Shown: piece by piece, positions 7,854-15,335 of the stretch | How positions within the stretch are numbered: position 1 is the first letter of the stretch | How the letters are laid out: the number at the start of each line of letters is the position of its first letter | From: Methanosaeta sp. PtaU1.Bin112 | GTDB lineage: Archaea > Halobacteriota > Methanosarcinia > Methanotrichales > Methanotrichaceae | Direction: 5' to 3' | Assembly: GCA_002067705.1 (NCBI GenBank) | Contig: MVRL01000178.1 | Location: forward strand, 1 to 34,290 | Length of the DNA stretch: 34,290 nucleotides | Program-made: the position numbers and the translations under genes | Notes under the pieces: model-generated | What the model was told of the DNA's origin: nothing | What the model saw: only the letters and a program-made list of their open reading frames with translations | Database searches by the model: none

Positions 7854-8876
7854 TCACCGCAACATCACCCTGCTGAGCGTCACCAAAAAGAGGGCCATGA
7901 GCAGCCATCCCAGCAGCGTCTCGATTACCGTCAGCACCTCATAGCCCTCAACGATGCTGAAATTCTGGGGAGTCTTGCCTAAAAATTCCATGCTGCTGAA
8001 ATAGAACGCATCACTCTGCGATACGATGGCCTTAACTTGCAGGTGATCATTCGCAGCGATCGGCTGAAGGGCATCACCTGCAGAGAAGATGCCAGCGAAG
8101 AGGAGAATTATGGCCAGACTGAGAAGAATGGTATGCGATGGACGCACCCCATAACCGCAGGAGAACCAGGCAAGATAATCGAATATCTTGGGGAAGAACT
8201 TGTGCGAAAGCGCCTGCTTTTCCTTTCGATATTGATAATAGCAGTTGTCCTGATCCTCGAACTGCTCCAGGTTCCTGAAGTTTCTGGTGAGCGTCAGGTA
8301 AACCGAACCATTAAAGGGAATGTGATCTTTGATGATATTCCAGCGGACGACTATGCGGCTGAAATTGAAGTCCTTGAGGTGGATGCTCGATCCTTCCGAG
8401 AAGACGGCATCCGATAGATTCAATGTGTACACTTTGGCATTGGTCAGGTAAAGGAATGTATCGAACCTTGCCCGGCCAAAGTCGGCATCATTGAACTTGG
8501 CCCGCGAAAAATTGGCATCGATAGCAAAGTGGGATCGAGTGAAGTTGGCTTCCCGCTGGAATTGTGCATCGGAAAAGCCGGCATCCTCATGAAAGTGAGA
8601 GCCTGAGAAATTGGCAGCTCTGGTAAAGGTGGTGCCATCAAAGTCCACCAGGCCGGCAAAGGCTGCGTGATCGAAGAATACATCGCCCTTGATGACCGAG
8701 TATTCGATTTTTATTATCGATTTTACGATCTTCTGCTTGGCCCTATTCAATGGCAAATCCAGCCGATGCAGATCCAGGTCGCCGTAAATGATTACGTTCT
8801 CATACTCTACCGGCTTTCCCTTCTCGATCTTTTCCAGGATCTCCTCTGCCTTGACCATCAACAGGGTATCGACCAT
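7854..8876 (-). CDS. Pentapeptide-repeat protein with C-terminal channel-like membrane domain
   Basis: 340 aa. An N-terminal segment (KAEEILEKIEKGKPVEYENVIIYGDLDL) leads into pentapeptide repeats at about 70-165 (ANFSGSHFHEDAGFSDAQFQREANF, ANFSRAKFNDADFGRARF), which fold as a right-handed beta-helix. The C-terminus has two hydrophobic helices (ILLSLAIILLFAGIFSAG and VIETLLGWLLMALFLVTLSRVML) around DAFYFSSMEFLGKTPQNFS. This is the layout of two-helix ion-channel domains fused to pentapeptide repeats, but the GYGD/GFGD filter is absent, so potassium selectivity is unlikely. An internal ATG at 8858 is an alternative start; neither has a strong ribosome site. Confidence 0.8.
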   Translation of the reverse strand: MVDTLLMVKAEEILEKIEKGKPVEYENVIIYGDLDLHRLDLPLNRAKQKIVKSIIKIEYSVIKGDVFFDHAAFAGLVDFDGTTFTRAANFSGSHFHEDAGFSDAQFQREANFTRSHFAIDANFSRAKFNDADFGRARFDTFLYLTNAKVYTLNLSDAVFSEGSSIHLKDFNFSRIVVRWNIIKDHIPFNGSVYLTLTRNFRNLEQFEDQDNCYYQYRKEKQALSHKFFPKIFDYLAWFSCGYGVRPSHTILLSLAIILLFAGIFSAGDALQPIAANDHLQVKAIVSQSDAFYFSSMEFLGKTPQNFSIVEGYEVLTVIETLLGWLLMALFLVTLSRVMLR

Positions 8877-8962
8877 AGACGAATGGAGAATTCGACCAAA
8901 GCAGATATTCTTTGCGGTACGTTAACTCCGGGCGGCCCATTTGCAGACAGCCGGGGTTGCCC

Positions 8963-9628
8963 TTAAATGCATTCAGATCCTGCCCTCAACAGCATCTTCT
9001 CCACAAAGTCCCAGTCATGCTCATAGATATGCGCCGAAGAGCTGGTGGTCGAGATCGATCCCGGATCGGCCCCTACCTCGCAGCTGACATACTGCAGCAG
9101 CCTGGCCAGACCATAGAGGTTGGCAGGATAGGCTCCGGCAAAATCGTGACTTCGAAAGAAGATAGACAGATGCAAGCGACCATCGCGAAGCTTGAAGTCG
9201 TCCACAATCATGCAGGGGACCTCATCTTTGCCCGAATCTACAGGCACGATCCAGGTCACGGCTGTTGCCCGGCGAGTATTGGCTGAAGCCTTGAGCCGCA
9301 TTATCGCCTGCTCGATTTGATCCTGTGCGGGCATGCCAGGCAGATGCCAGGCACGCAGGCGCTCCCCATAGGTGTACTCAAAGCCTGGATTCTGGCCGGA
9401 TAAAAGCTGCTCTGCATACTCCTCCAGACGCTCCTTATTCCAGGAGTACTGGGCGGGAATCATATCCCGGTAGGGGTCCTCAACCACTACCTGCAAAGAT
9501 AGCAGCTCTCTTATCCTGGTGCCTCTCTCATCGGTAATCTCCGCCCCCTGCCGCCAGATGAGGCCCAGACCCCTCTGCCAGGCATCGGAGATCGTCTTCG
9601 CTCGAATAAATCTCCCCAGTATCGCCAT
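8963..9628 (-). CDS. thyA: Thymidylate synthase, methanogen type
   Basis: 221 aa from ATG 9628, chosen because AGGAG stands about 8 nt upstream; an ATG at 9667 would add 13 residues without support. ThyA landmarks occur in order: NTRRATAVTWIV (arginines that bind phosphate), EVPCMIVDDFKLRDGRLHLSIFFRSHDFAGAYPANLYGLARLL with catalytic Cys139, and the RSxDxxxxxPxN nucleotide site. The residue after the cysteine is Met rather than the His of bacterial ThyA, and the protein is shorter, as in the methanogen-specific family thought to use a tetrahydromethanopterin-type methylene donor. It makes dTMP from dUMP. A TATA-like TTAATGTATC lies near 9668-9680. Confidence 0.88.
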   Translation of the reverse strand: MAILGRFIRAKTISDAWQRGLGLIWRQGAEITDERGTRIRELLSLQVVVEDPYRDMIPAQYSWNKERLEEYAEQLLSGQNPGFEYTYGERLRAWHLPGMPAQDQIEQAIMRLKASANTRRATAVTWIVPVDSGKDEVPCMIVDDFKLRDGRLHLSIFFRSHDFAGAYPANLYGLARLLQYVSCEVGADPGSISTTSSSAHIYEHDWDFVEKMLLRAGSECI

Positions 9629-9691
9629 GAAAAAGCTCCTGTTGTATTGTTCAGACTTTTTTTGCATGATACATTAAGCTTCTTCAGGCAC

Positions 9692-9943
9692 TCAGGCTTT
9701 CGGTGCTGAGGCTTGGCTTGGATGACAGATATTTGTCAATGCCAGAAGGACTGCGAATTGGCCCAGCTCCAGACCCAGGCCGCCATAGTTGAATTTAAGG
9801 TCGAGGAGACCATTGTGCGCCATTAATAATATTAAGATCAACAGAATCTCAAATAGTGTGAGCAGAGCTATGAGGATGATTGCCACGCCCGGAGTCTGAA
9901 TTGCTTCCGCCACAAAGTCCCACAGAGTTCTTCCCACTACCAT
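9692..9943 (-). CDS. Small membrane protein of unknown function
   Basis: 83 aa from ATG 9943, which has GGGAG 5-6 nt upstream; a GTG at 9955 would add four residues. One long hydrophobic stretch (VAIILIALLTLFEILLILILLMA) is followed by LDLKFNYGGLGLELGQFAVLLALTNI, a possible second membrane segment. I recognise no family. It precedes thymidylate synthase on the same strand, 63 bp upstream, and may share a transcript with it. Confidence 0.55.
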   Translation of the reverse strand: MVVGRTLWDFVAEAIQTPGVAIILIALLTLFEILLILILLMAHNGLLDLKFNYGGLGLELGQFAVLLALTNICHPSQASAPKA

Positions 9944-10068
9944 TGCATCTCCCACCAGAGCGCATCGGAAGGGATTTCTTTGCGGGATAATAAATTAAAG
10001 GAATGAGCGCGGAGCGAAAGTAATCGGAGGAAAAGATATTTTTAGAGATCTGTTGAAGACGATAGGCA

Positions 10069-10608
10069 ATGCCCGACTTTGAGTGGGCGCTGGTCAGTGC
10101 CCTCAACTCATTCTTCGAGGAAGAGGACATCGCTGCCATCGCCTACCGGCTAAAGCAATCTCGCTTCTCAGCCCAGTTTATTGACATACTGGTAGACTCC
10201 AAGATACCAGAGTACTATTTGGCTATCGAATGCAAGAGCCTGGATGCACGCAAGACAAAATCACTCTACTTCAAGCAGCACTTCAGCCTTGCCGCCGGAG
10301 GGCATCAAATGATGCGAGAGACAGATTTCATCACCCGCTCAGGAAGACAGGGCATCCTGGCTGTAGAGTTGCGCCACGGCACAGGCAAAGCGCGTACTGC
10401 GCACCTGGTTTCCTGGGGAGAGATCATGCAGAGATACAACGCTGGAGAGACGGGCATCTCCTTGCTAGAGATTGAGAACAATCCGCCTCTGGAGAGAAAG
10501 AACGGAGCTTACAGAATCTCTCGGCTGGACATCATACGCATCTCCGGATACTTTGATTTAGCCGGCGATGACGACAACATGGAAGAGGATGCAGCTGCTG
10601 ATGAATAG
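10069..10608 (+). CDS. PD-(D/E)XK nuclease-like / Holliday-junction-resolvase-fold protein
   Basis: 179 aa. Residues 37-56 read QFIDILVDS...YYLAIECKS, giving Asp39/Asp43 on one strand and Glu54-x-Lys56 on the next, the core of the PD-(D/E)XK nuclease fold. The surrounding helix (MPDFEWALVSALNSFFEEEDIAAIAYRLKQSRF) and the following KSLYFKQHF fit archaeal resolvase-like proteins. The C-terminal half after about residue 120 has no known domain and ends in an acidic tail (GDDDNMEEDAAADE). A DNA-processing role is inferred from the motif; substrate is unknown. It stands alone, divergent from the small membrane protein gene. Confidence 0.7.
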   Translation: MPDFEWALVSALNSFFEEEDIAAIAYRLKQSRFSAQFIDILVDSKIPEYYLAIECKSLDARKTKSLYFKQHFSLAAGGHQMMRETDFITRSGRQGILAVELRHGTGKARTAHLVSWGEIMQRYNAGETGISLLEIENNPPLERKNGAYRISRLDIIRISGYFDLAGDDDNMEEDAAADE

Positions 10609-10975
10609 AGAAAGCCAGACCGCCAAAGAGCTTTCTGAGCCGAAATAGCAAAATACAGGGAAAAAACTGCGTCAAGGCAAGATATTGACAGAACATAAAA
10701 AAGACATCCGCCTATTTTTGTTTTGGCATGTTTTCTTGAAGTTTGCGATATAAGATTTTTAGAATTTATAAGGTTAAGCCCTTTCACGAACGGATGGGAG
10801 ATTTACATTTTTCTCAATCTATGAATTAAAGGATATATTATGCTTTCTAGAAGATAAGATCTTTACGCAGTTGCATATTTGTATCATAATCATAGACTCC
10901 AAATAATCAAAGTCGAGAAAAAAACTATTTATATCATTGAGTAATTCTTATATCCAAAAATAGAATGAGGTTATT
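10609..10975. other. 367-bp AT-rich intergenic region upstream of the HTH regulator
   Basis: No protein-coding signal was found. The region is unusually AT-rich for this window and carries several TATA-like stretches: GAATTTATAAGG near 10761-10772, GGATATATTATG near 10831-10842, and the likely promoter of the next gene at 10928-10934. A small untranslated RNA starting near 10795 is possible but unsupported. Confidence 0.5.
10928..10934 (+). promoter_or_regulatory. TATA box of the HTH regulator
   Basis: TTTATAT preceded by an A-rich BRE-like run (GAGAAAAAAAC). The predicted start of transcription near 10958 would give a leader of about 18 nt holding GAGG at 10967-10970, five bases before the ATG. 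Confidence 0.6.
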
Positions 10976-11371
10976 ATGAGGCAATTCTCTGTAAAAGTTC
11001 TTGATGATTCCGACCGAGAGTTCGTAGAGGTTCTGCGGGAACTCGACATACCAAGAAATGTTGCCAGCATGATCACCTATCTAGCCAATGTGGAGGAAGC
11101 TACCTCTCGGGAGATAGAGATCGGCTCGAACTTGCGCCAACCAGAGGTGAGCATTGCTATGCGCACGCTTCGCAGCAACAATTGGGTGGAAGAAAGGGAG
11201 ATCAAGAAAGATGGGAAGGGTCGGCCCATGAAGGTTTACAGGCTCACTATATCCTTAGATGAGATCATAAAGCACTTTGAGGATGAGAAGCGAAAAGAGT
11301 CAGCAAAGACACAGGAGAGCATTGAGAAGCTCAAGGAGTTGAGCAGGGGCTTGAGCGTAACGCCATCCTAG
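10976..11371 (+). CDS. Winged-helix transcriptional regulator (ArsR/TrmB-like)
   Basis: 131 aa. Residues about 20-95 form a winged helix: NVASMITYLANVEEATSREIEIGSNLRQPEVSIAMRTLRSNNWVEEREIKKDGKGRPMKVYRLT, where the recognition helix is RQPEVSIAMRTLRSNNW and the wing is KKDGKGRPMKVYRL. The C-terminus (about 98-125) is a charged coiled-coil-like helix, probably for dimerisation. Similar short regulators occur across Methanosarcinales-type methanogens; their targets are not known to me. Start ATG 10976 follows GAGG. It has its own TATA promoter and no partner gene, so self-regulation through the AT-rich leader is likely but unproven. Confidence 0.8.
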   Translation: MRQFSVKVLDDSDREFVEVLRELDIPRNVASMITYLANVEEATSREIEIGSNLRQPEVSIAMRTLRSNNWVEEREIKKDGKGRPMKVYRLTISLDEIIKHFEDEKRKESAKTQESIEKLKELSRGLSVTPS

Positions 11372-11378
11372 ATGATGA

Positions 11379-11455
11379 GATGGCGATCATTCATGGAACT
11401 CCTCCCACGCCCTGAAGGGCGGAGCTTCCCTGCCGCTTCATCGTTTTTCGCCATC
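11379..11455 (-). mobile_element. Orphan IS200/IS605-like end hairpin (possible omega-RNA/right-end remnant)
   Basis: On the minus strand 11398-11429 reads as GGAAGCTCCGCCC, TTCA, GGGCGTGGGAGGAGT, with a perfect CGCCC/GGGCG stem. From memory this resembles the hairpin that follows tnpB in many archaeal IS200/IS605/IS1341 elements. An outer perfect 8-bp inverted repeat GATGGCGA (11379-11386) / TCGCCATC (11448-11455) encloses it. No tnpA or tnpB reading frame is present on either side. A structured terminator between the convergent flanking genes is the main alternative. Confidence 0.4.
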
Positions 11456-11519
11456 ATAACCCTCAGGCATCGGACTTTGGGTAGAATCCTATCAGCAAAA
11501 AAAATCATTGGCAGAGTAT

Positions 11520-11723
11520 TTATTTCAGTTCTTCTCCTCTGCCCCGGAGGTCATCGAGATTATCTTCCATGAGCTTCTTGCTTTTGATCTCTTCCTTTTT
11601 GCCACCCTTTCTCTCGGTATTTCGTTTTTTAAAATCAGCCAAGAATCTCACCAATTCTATCCATCCAGGGGGACTGTAATTAACCTTTCCGTTCAGCCTT
11701 GCTTCTCTGCCAAATAAGCCCAC
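11520..11723 (-). CDS. Small charged protein downstream of the methyltransferase (hypothetical)
   Basis: 67 aa from GTG 11723. The start overlaps the last 31 bp of the methyltransferase gene in another frame. The body NYSPPGWIELVRFLADFKKRNTER followed by a Lys/Glu/Arg-rich tail looks protein-like, and codon use is similar to the neighbours. There is no good ribosome site and the exact start is uncertain; a later non-ATG start near the LNGKV residues is also possible. No family recognised. Confidence 0.45.
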   Translation of the reverse strand: MGLFGREARLNGKVNYSPPGWIELVRFLADFKKRNTERKGGKKEEIKSKKLMEDNLDDLRGRGEELK

Positions 11724-12580
11724 TGATCATAAATTCCCTTTGAGTCACGATTATCGATTACCATGCCCTGCCACCCGGCATCCCCAAGTGCTTTCGCGAT
11801 GAGTTCCGCTTCTTTTTTCGTATAAACAGTAAATAGAACCCTATTTTTCGCAAGGCGAGAGGCTTTGAGAATAATTTCTCTCCAGAGAGGCCAGTTGAAA
11901 TCGTCGATTAGCCCTACCATAAATCCCAAGACAGTATGGAAAGAGCATTCTGGAAAGATATGAGGCAATAGCCTGGCATCCAGGACGAAGCTGCTCTTGG
12001 CTACCATAAGACCGCTCTTCAGACTCTGGCATAGATCGCAGCGATCGTAGTCCATGCAAATAGGACTATATCCCTGACGAATGAGCGCCTGTGTGGCCAT
12101 GCCGCTGCCACAACATATCTCCAGTATGTTCTCGTCGTGGGACAGTATCGGCTGCAATAGCTGCATTAGCCTCGTGATCCTCTCTTCGACATAAAGGGGC
12201 GCTCCTTTCACAGAGCAGCTCTCGCAAAAGAGCTCTGCGGCAAGGGAATTGGAGAGATATTCCGATAAAGCGGAGAAAAAATCCGTCTCACTTGCCCGTA
12301 CCCTCTTGATGATCCTGCTGCGCCATCTTCCGGCATGATCAGACAAGATTTTTGAGGAAGAATAGTGATCTGTAAGAAGCAGCCAAAGCCCCGCAGGCTT
12401 GGACAGATGCAGGGCAACTCCCATATCTTTGATCTCAATGCAGGCATCCGCATCCAGATCTTCCTGCAGTATCTCCCTGGTAACGGTCAAATCCAACAGA
12501 TCTTGCCAGGACTCTTCTGCGAGAAATATGTCCTCGTTATCCCCCAGGTCCAACAGACGATTTAGCAGCACAGCACCCAT
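11693..12580 (-). CDS. Class I SAM-dependent methyltransferase
   Basis: 295 aa. The Rossmann motif I HDENILEICCGSGMATQALIRQG lies around residues 148-170, followed by the acidic loop ICMDYD and a motif-IV-like stretch FHTVLGFMVGLIDDFNWP. The N-terminal 130 residues (LNRLLDLGDNEDIFLAEESWQDLLDL ... FCESCSVKG) match no domain I know and contain a CESC pair. The substrate cannot be inferred. It starts at ATG 12580 and shares a short intergenic region with the divergent MutS-family gene; the pair could be co-regulated. A small charged reading frame follows and overlaps its end. Confidence 0.8.
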   Translation of the reverse strand: MGAVLLNRLLDLGDNEDIFLAEESWQDLLDLTVTREILQEDLDADACIEIKDMGVALHLSKPAGLWLLLTDHYSSSKILSDHAGRWRSRIIKRVRASETDFFSALSEYLSNSLAAELFCESCSVKGAPLYVEERITRLMQLLQPILSHDENILEICCGSGMATQALIRQGYSPICMDYDRCDLCQSLKSGLMVAKSSFVLDARLLPHIFPECSFHTVLGFMVGLIDDFNWPLWREIILKASRLAKNRVLFTVYTKKEAELIAKALGDAGWQGMVIDNRDSKGIYDQWAYLAEKQG

Positions 12581-12638
12581 CTTTCTTGCCCCAGCATATC
12601 AATCTTATCGCATCCGTCCCGCCGGGAGACTGGCGGAA

Positions 12639-12652
12639 CAATTATATTATAT
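12639..12652. promoter_or_regulatory. AT-rich core between the methyltransferase and mutS-like genes
   Basis: CAATTATATTATAT is the only AT-rich block in the 92-bp divergent region and could serve as the TATA element for the plus-strand gene. A 5-bp inverted repeat CCGCC/GGCGG (12619-12623, 12632-12636) lies beside it. Confidence 0.4.
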
Positions 12653-12672
12653 TCCTGGCTAAATGAGGTTGT

Positions 12673-14676
12673 TTGAAGCTGGTAGATCTTCCCGGTGTAG
12701 GCTCTCGGATCAGAGAGCGCCTCATAGAGCAATATGGCGATGAGGAAAAGTCCCTGCATGCGATATTGAACGCCGATGTAGCAGGCTTGTGCAGAACATT
12801 GAGCGAACGCCAGGCCCTACTCCTGGTATCGCATGCTCGCGGCATGAAGTTCGCTATAACCCCTGAGCAGTTCCTGGCTACGGATGAGGCGACCAGGATT
12901 CAGCAGATTCTTCTCACCCGTCTGGCAAGCTATGCGCATACTGAATACGCCAGGCTCAAGATCGGCACTCTTTTTGCCAGCTCCTCCGGGGCGCTTCTGG
13001 CCGAGAACCGCAAGGCTGCCTTGGAGGCTTTCCAGACTGCAAAGATGATGCAGGGACGGGGCCTGGAGAAGCTGCTGAAAGATATCCGGCCGCTGAGAGA
13101 GAAGGCTGCAGCCAGAGTTCGAGAGAGAGCGGTGGCTGCGACCTCCGCAGAGGATTTTCAGAAGCTTAAGTCGAAAGGACTGGACAGGCTGATCGATCTG
13201 CATCTGGCTGAGAGCCCGGCAGAGCTTTTAGACCTGGCCAGGAGCTACAGCCACGTCTGCCTGATCGGCGATGAGGTGAGCGGGCAGGCGGCGGAGGATA
13301 TGGAAAGGGCCGAGTCTCTGGAGGAATGGTATCTGGTGCCGGAGGCGGTCCTGGGATTTTATGAGGAGAATTTAGAGACCCTGCTGGCAGCTGCCCAGAC
13401 GGCCCAAAAGCTGCATGAGGCAGGCATTGCCGGATTTGCAGAATGGCAGAGCCTTCATAAGCTGCTCGCCAGGCTGAATGAGAGCGCGGACCGGGAAGGA
13501 GAACGGCTGGAGAGGCTGTCTGCGAGCCTGGGCAGATGCGCGGAGGAGGCGGCAGCCTGGGCCAATGAGCAGCTGAAGAGCAAGATTGAGAAAAGCTCCC
13601 TAACCCTGGGCGGCACTGACCTGCTCCTGGTCATGAGCCGGGGAGAAGGAGTGCGAGAGATCCTGGAGGCGCAGATGAAGAGCGTCTTTGCCCAGGTCCT
13701 TAAAGACGCTAAGGCCCGAGCCGCAGGACAGCTCGATCTCGCGGGAGCGGAGACCGTATGGCTCGACGAGATCTTCTCAGAGCAGATCAGCTATCCTCTG
13801 GAGCTGAACCGGCATGCTCTGCGCTCCTTTGAGCTGGATCTCCAGAGCCGCAGGGAAGGCCGGGGCCTCACGAGAAAGAGGGAGATCGCCCGGAGCCTGG
13901 CGGACAAAAGGGATGAAGCGGCGGCGCTGGTTCATGCCCTGATGGAGTTTGACTATTCCTACGCTCTGGGGCGATTTTCCCTGGAGGAGCGCCTCACCTT
14001 CCCTGAGATCGCAGAGGAGCCTTGCCTCTCCTTTGCAGAAGGCCGCCACCTCTTCCTGGACAGGCCGGAGGCGGTGAGCTACTCCCTGGGCAGCGCGGAT
14101 CATCCCGAAAAGGTAGCCCTGCTCAGCGGCGTGAACTCAGGCGGCAAGACCACCCTCCTGGACCTGATCTCCCAGATTGTCATCCTGGCGCACATGGGAC
14201 TGCCCGTGCCAGCCAAAGACTGCAGGCTCTCTCTATTTGAGGAGTTTTACTACTTCAGCAAGAGCCGGGGAACTCTCTCCGCCGGGGCCTTCGAGACCGC
14301 GATGAGAAAGTTTTCCGTGGTCGAGAATGAAAAGAGAAAGCTGGTCCTGGCGGACGAGCTGGAGGCCATCACCGAGCCTGGAGCCTCGGCGCGCATCATC
14401 GCCTGCATGCTCGATGAGCTTAACCGGCGGGGATGCGTGGCGGTCTTCGTGAGCCACCTGGCTGAGGATGTACGCCGCTGCGCGGAGACGCCGGTGCGGG
14501 TGGACGGGATTGAGGCGGAGGGGCTGGATGAGAACAACAACCTGCGCGTCAGCAGAAGCCCCCGCTACAATTACCTGGCCAAGAGCACCCCAGAGCTGAT
14601 ACTGGACCGGCTGGTGCGATCCACCCAGGGGCGGGAGCGGGAGTTTTATGCCAGGCTGCTCGCGAAGTTCAAATGA
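12673..14676 (+). CDS. MutS-family ATPase with N-terminal helix-hairpin-helix (archaeal MutS-related)
   Basis: 667 aa. The N-terminus (KLVDLPGVGSRIRERLIEQYG) is a helix-hairpin-helix DNA-binding element. Residues about 180-440 are helical and resemble the MutS lever/core. The ATPase domain has Walker A GVNSGGKTT at 486-494, a signature region FYYFSKSRGTLSAGAFETAM, Walker B KLVLADELEAIT, and the H-loop VAVFVSHLAEDVRR. There is no mismatch-recognition domain I and no Smr nuclease domain, so it differs from both MutS1 and MutS2. A role in recombination control or DNA repair is inferred. Start is TTG 12673 with GAGGT 5 nt upstream. Confidence 0.85.
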   Translation: MKLVDLPGVGSRIRERLIEQYGDEEKSLHAILNADVAGLCRTLSERQALLLVSHARGMKFAITPEQFLATDEATRIQQILLTRLASYAHTEYARLKIGTLFASSSGALLAENRKAALEAFQTAKMMQGRGLEKLLKDIRPLREKAAARVRERAVAATSAEDFQKLKSKGLDRLIDLHLAESPAELLDLARSYSHVCLIGDEVSGQAAEDMERAESLEEWYLVPEAVLGFYEENLETLLAAAQTAQKLHEAGIAGFAEWQSLHKLLARLNESADREGERLERLSASLGRCAEEAAAWANEQLKSKIEKSSLTLGGTDLLLVMSRGEGVREILEAQMKSVFAQVLKDAKARAAGQLDLAGAETVWLDEIFSEQISYPLELNRHALRSFELDLQSRREGRGLTRKREIARSLADKRDEAAALVHALMEFDYSYALGRFSLEERLTFPEIAEEPCLSFAEGRHLFLDRPEAVSYSLGSADHPEKVALLSGVNSGGKTTLLDLISQIVILAHMGLPVPAKDCRLSLFEEFYYFSKSRGTLSAGAFETAMRKFSVVENEKRKLVLADELEAITEPGASARIIACMLDELNRRGCVAVFVSHLAEDVRRCAETPVRVDGIEAEGLDENNNLRVSRSPRYNYLAKSTPELILDRLVRSTQGREREFYARLLAKFK

Positions 14677-14715
14677 TCAGGTGCTCCTTTTATATTCAAG
14701 AGAGAGACTATTTTT

Positions 14716-14931
14716 ATGGAACTGTGGCATATAGTCGTGATCTGCATTCTCATGTTTCCCCTTTTTCTCATCGCCAACTACATCGTCGTCAAGAAGGCGG
14801 CAATGGAGCGGAGAATGCGCGACGAAAGGATCGAGCGGGCGGTTTCCGACAGCGTGGCGGCCAGCTACGCCAACAAGGGGATGGCCAGGCAGAACTGGCC
14901 GAAGTACAAGGCACCGAGGAAGAGAGAGTAA
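14716..14931 (+). CDS. Small single-helix membrane protein (hypothetical)
   Basis: 71 aa. One N-terminal membrane helix (LWHIVVICILMFPLFLIANYIVV) is followed by a basic, soluble tail (KKAAMERRMRDERIERAVSDSVAASYANKG...YKAPRKRE), the topology of a small inner-face anchor. It lies 39 bp after the mutS-like gene on the same strand, so it may be part of that transcript. No family recognised; the upstream GAGAG is only a weak ribosome site. Confidence 0.6.
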   Translation: MELWHIVVICILMFPLFLIANYIVVKKAAMERRMRDERIERAVSDSVAASYANKGMARQNWPKYKAPRKRE

Positions 14932-15335
14932 GGTTAAGATTTCAATTTTCGGGGACGTTTTTTTCGAGTTTTAGAGATCTCTGCTCCCTCGCAGAGGCTT
15001 CCGTCCGGCTGCTCTCGCACGCATGTGGGCAGTGATGTGCCGCGGGCAGCGATCGGGGCGAATGGATTCGCGACCTCTTCTGCCTTCGCATGAGACTAGA
15101 ACAGGGCCGATTTATGCCCGGTAAGTAAGCGCTTGTATGTCCAAGACTTCAGGAATCGTGGCTATCCTTAACGCTCTGAACTGAGACGGCTAAAGGTATG
15201 CATTGCGATTTTCCATTTTTCTCGTAAAAAACAGAACCTGATTCGATCCAGCACTCTTACAGAAAAAATTAAATAAGTAATTCTAACTATTGATCCGTAC
15301 TAAAGATACGAAATAAATTTCAGGGCGATTCATCT
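14932..15335. other. 404-bp intergenic region before the large surface-protein gene
   Basis: No coding signal was found on either strand. The first half is GC-rich and featureless apart from a T-run (GTTTTTTTCGAG, about 14957-14968) that may end transcription of the upstream gene. The last 80 bp turn AT-rich, with a TATA-like AAAATTAAATAAG near 15264-15276 that would suit the gene at 15336. Confidence 0.5.

Noticed and set aside
11372-11717. Plus-strand frames after the HTH regulator (66 and 69 codons)
   Set aside because: They run through the hairpin region and antisense to a better small frame at 11520-11723, without ribosome sites or recognisable sequence.
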